From NCBI GenBank assembly GCA_017427625.1, contig JAFRSL010000139.1, positions 1 to 5,923 of the forward strand: a stretch of DNA of 5,923 nt, given 5' to 3'. Position 1 is the stretch's first letter. Every line of letters begins with the position of its first letter. The position numbers and the translations under genes were made by a program. The notes under the pieces were generated by a model. That model was not told the DNA's origin. It ran no database searches and saw only the letters and a program-made list of their open reading frames with translations. Positions 3,526 through 5,923 of this stretch are shown in pieces. The stretch comes from Synergistaceae bacterium. Its GTDB lineage: Bacteria > Synergistota > Synergistia > Synergistales > Aminobacteriaceae.

Positions 3526-5923
3526 TCACATTCCTATGTTGAACAAGTTGTCGATCAACTGCTGCTTGAACTGATCGCTCGGCGATTCATCCTCAGCACT
3601 CGGCGCTCCCTTCCCGACTGGCAGCTTGAAGCTCATCTTGAACTGTGTCGTGTCCCTCTGCTTCTCCTCGTCCCTGTTGAGAACGTCAATCGGCAGGAAG
3701 TCCTCAATCGGCTTCGTTACCTTCAAGTCCCTGAGCTGAGGATCATACGGTGAATTAGCCAGCGTGAATGATACGTTCTGAAAATCACGACGCTTTATCC
3801 CCATCACCCTGCTCGCAGCATCACGAAGAACGTTCCTCGTAAGCCCGCCTGTCATGTACTGGAATACTCCCTTCATCGCTCCCAAAAGCTGGTCAAGTAG
3901 CTTCAGGTCAAACCTTCCGTCGCAGAGAAGCTTCATTCCCTTTCCCGGAATACCGCATGAGCCGTTAATCGTGAAGTACCTGTACAATGGCTCGTCGAAC
4001 CCTGCCCTCGCTCCAGTTCCCGGGTTGAGGAACAAGTCCTTTCCGTCCCAGAAGAATGACCCGCTGATCTTCTCGAACGTTATCTTTCCCGTCGGCGTTA
4101 TGCTCTCAAGTGCCTTGACACTCTGAAGTGCGCCCGCGCTCGTCGAAAAATTACCGTCAGCAAAACTCAGATTCATCCCCATTGATGAGCTTCCCTTCAT
4201 CGTAACGTTAGCATCAACAGTCCCGACAACCTCACCCTCAGGCATGAACGGTTGCGCAAGTTTTCCAAAGTCAACATGTGAGGCCTTAACGTTCCCGCGC
4301 CATTCCGTTATTTTCTCCTTCATGTCAACCTCAAATGTCGACCTTATCGTACCTCCGCTCAAGATTGCTCGCCCGTTCGTCATCTGAATCTTTCCTTTGT
4401 CGGCAAGGACTTTCACGGGAAGATTGATGTCGCTGATCTTTACCTTGTCCATGAGAGTTATGCCGTCGGATTTCGCGTTAATCACGATTGGTGCGCCGGG
4501 CTTTGTGTTTCCGTGAACGTGGGCGATGATCTTGCCCTTAACCATTCCGGCCATGTTCGGCATCTGCGTCTCTATCGCGCTGTCAACATCAAGCGGCTTG
4601 GTGTCAACCGTGTAATATATCCCGTCGTTCTTTATTTGGAGGTCAATGTCAGATTCAGGCTTGAAGTTTTCGATTCGTGCCTTTGCGTTCATGACGAAGT
4701 GATTTTTTGCCGGAGACTTAACGCTGAGAGCAATGTCGTGAATCTCGGACTTCTGGTAGAGTATCGGCCTTGTAAGCTGAAGATGCGCTGTTGGCTGTGC
4801 GAACGTTCCCGTTACACCTGCCCTTGCGTCAATTACACCCTCAACTGGAGCTTTCTGCATGAAGTTCTTGAGGAGTGCCTTCAAGTCGAGATGCCTTACA
4901 ACCGTGTCGATGTTCAGAGTGCTCGACATTATATCTTTCATGTTGGGCGAGATATTCCCTGAACCGCTTATTGCCGCACCGTTCACAGTTGCCTCAACCT
5001 TCCTGAGATTAACGCGCTTCATGCTTCCGTCAGCCTCGATCGTGGCGTTAGGAACGTCCACAAAATCAACGGCCTTTACGTTCTTGGCTGTGAGTTTTGC
5101 TGAAAGGTTCGAGAGCGTCATGTTGCCCTTTGCACTGAGGCTAGCTGTCCCAATGCTGGCCATGTTTCCGGCCTTTATGCTGTCAGCGTTGATGTTCGCG
5201 GTTATTGCGGCTGTATTGAGGCTGCCTTTGATGCCCGCGTTACCCCTGACCCTTCCTGAGATTGGCATTGACTTGTCCTGAAGCTTCAGAGCGTTCATGA
5301 GCTGTGCGAGATTTATCCCTGACGTTGAGGCCGTGATGTCTAGCGCGGGATTGGCCATGTTTCGGAGATTGACCGTGCCTTTTGCGTTGACCGTTCCGCC
5401 GGGGAGTGATGCTTTCGCGTTGTTGATGTTCACGATACCGCTATGAAGTGAGACTGGAATATCAGCGTCGCCGAATCTCATGCCCTGAAATCCTGCGTTT
5501 CGCGCCGAGAGTGAGGCGTTGGCATTGATGGCGTTGATGTCGGTGAATTTCCCCGAAGCGTTGGCGCCCAGCGAATACTTCCCTGAAACGTCCTGAAGTC
5601 CCGGAATGAATTTCATCTCGAGATTGCGAACGTCAGCGTCGGCCTTGAATGTCGAGTCGTTGAGGTTGGCCGTAGCGTTGAGAGTTGCCGAGCCATTCGG
5701 GAGAGTTGCCCTCGCGTTATTGACGGTGAGGACGTTGTTGCGGAATGTTACGGGGATCTCAGCGTTGCCGATGTTTATGCCGGTATAGCCAGCATTATGC
5801 GCCGTGAGTAATGCGTCGGCGGTTATCGTCTTCGTGTCGTAGAAGCTCCCGGAAGCATCAGCCTTTAGCGAGTACGTACCCTTTAGCTGTTTCAACTGAG
5901 GAATGAATCGGAGGTCGAGATTC
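3526..5923 (-). CDS. AsmA-like envelope protein, C-terminal ~798 residues (start beyond right edge)
   Basis: The frame is open from the right edge to TGA at 3528-3526. No true start is visible: the first possible initiator, TTG at 5895, lies inside a repeat whose sequence continues upstream (NLDLRFIPQ), so it is internal. Numbering from that codon, residues 1-530 are alternating short beta strands with Asn/Ala/Gly-rich turns (NASLSARNAG, GTVNAKGTVN, SGSGNI), typical of the long beta-groove of AsmA/TamB-like proteins. Residues ~540-690 resemble the AsmA C-terminal domain (FGKLAQPFMPEGEVVGTVDA, then FADGNFSTSAGAL, then GRFDLKLLDQL), followed by a charged tail. There is no enzyme motif. Such proteins are anchored in the inner membrane by an N-terminal helix, span the periplasm and are linked to phospholipid transport or outer-membrane upkeep. 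The anchor would lie off-window. It converges on the esterase gene and shares only a terminator region with it. Confidence 0.85.
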   Translation of the reverse strand, partial: NLDLRFIPQLKQLKGTYSLKADASGSFYDTKTITADALLTAHNAGYTGINIGNAEIPVTFRNNVLTVNNARATLPNGSATLNATANLNDSTFKADADVRNLEMKFIPGLQDVSGKYSLGANASGKFTDINAINANASLSARNAGFQGMRFGDADIPVSLHSGIVNINNAKASLPGGTVNAKGTVNLRNMANPALDITASTSGINLAQLMNALKLQDKSMPISGRVRGNAGIKGSLNTAAITANINADSIKAGNMASIGTASLSAKGNMTLSNLSAKLTAKNVKAVDFVDVPNATIEADGSMKRVNLRKVEATVNGAAISGSGNISPNMKDIMSSTLNIDTVVRHLDLKALLKNFMQKAPVEGVIDARAGVTGTFAQPTAHLQLTRPILYQKSEIHDIALSVKSPAKNHFVMNAKARIENFKPESDIDLQIKNDGIYYTVDTKPLDVDSAIETQMPNMAGMVKGKIIAHVHGNTKPGAPIVINAKSDGITLMDKVKISDINLPVKVLADKGKIQMTNGRAILSGGTIRSTFEVDMKEKITEWRGNVKASHVDFGKLAQPFMPEGEVVGTVDANVTMKGSSSMGMNLSFADGNFSTSAGALQSVKALESITPTGKITFEKISGSFFWDGKDLFLNPGTGARAGFDEPLYRYFTINGSCGIPGKGMKLLCDGRFDLKLLDQLLGAMKGVFQYMTGGLTRNVLRDAASRVMGIKRRDFQNVSFTLANSPYDPQLRDLKVTKPIEDFLPIDVLNRDEEKQRDTTQFKMSFKLPVGKGAPSAEDESPSDQFKQQLIDNLFNIGM
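5329..5922 (-). repeat. Two tandem 99-residue (297-base) repeats inside the AsmA-like gene
   Basis: Unit 1 (5626-5922) begins NLDLRFIPQL and unit 2 (5329-5625) begins NLEMKFIPGL, exactly 99 codons apart. They share GxYSLxAxASGxF, then AxNAGxxG, then AxIPV, then NNAxAxLPxG in the same register. By my hand alignment 37 of the first 77 positions are identical, with no gap. A weaker third unit seems to start near residue 194 (GINLAQLMNAL, then GRVRGNAGIKGS). The repeats extend the beta-groove by a fixed unit. Unit 1 reaches the window edge, so more copies may lie upstream. Confidence 0.8.

Noticed and set aside
4513..5281. Plus-strand open frames of 149 and 140 codons (4513-4962 and 4859-5281), one of them hydrophobic.
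   Set aside because: They lie opposite the strongly supported AsmA-like coding sequence, have no convincing ribosome-binding sites and show no family resemblance. The hydrophobic look is the complement of an Asn/Ala/Gly-rich repeat protein.
5893..5895. TTG at 5895 as the start of the AsmA-like gene.
   Set aside because: The frame continues upstream to the window edge and encodes NLDLRFIPQ, which matches the start of the second repeat unit, so this codon is internal.

Overview
The window looks like chromosomal DNA from a diderm (two-membrane) bacterium of near-balanced base composition, probably a gut or rumen anaerobe. Three visible N-termini are classical Sec signal peptides (MRKIFAVTL..., MRKFLLAFV..., MKKYLAVIL...), and one gene is an AsmA-like envelope protein, which implies an outer membrane. 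The style of the signal peptides and the mix of genes suggest Synergistota to me. That is an inference from memory of similar proteins and no marker gene here proves it.

Positions 1-2098 hold a tightly packed minus-strand operon read right to left. It runs from an exported alpha/beta hydrolase (344 aa), through a small unrecognised protein (107 aa), to the N-terminal half of an exported type B carboxylesterase that leaves the window at the left edge. The two gaps are 4 and 3 bases. The ribosome-binding site of each downstream gene lies inside the last codons of the gene before it, so translation is probably coupled.

Positions 2099-2195 form a 97-base divergent intergenic region with two inverted repeats and a consensus-like -10 box. 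It separates the minus-strand operon from a plus-strand pair: a MerR-family regulator (137 aa) and, 51 bases later, an exported esterase (273 aa) very like the cinnamoyl/feruloyl esterases of gut bacteria (Est1E/LJ0536 type). The simplest reading is one regulated locus in which the MerR protein controls both arms. Its products are at least three envelope-located ester hydrolases from three different alpha/beta-hydrolase families, possibly for plant-derived hydroxycinnamate or other carboxylic esters. Substrates are inferred.

Positions 3483-3525 carry a hairpin terminator between convergent genes. From 3526 to the right edge there is a large minus-strand gene for the C-terminal ~800 residues of an AsmA-like protein. 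The right end of the window encodes two tandem copies of a 99-residue repeat, and more may lie beyond the edge. This gene appears unrelated in function to the esterase locus.

I saw no tRNA, rRNA, CRISPR, insertion sequence or phage gene. The strongest leads are the regulated multi-esterase locus, the unknown 107-aa protein inside it, and the Cys-containing tail of the regulator.
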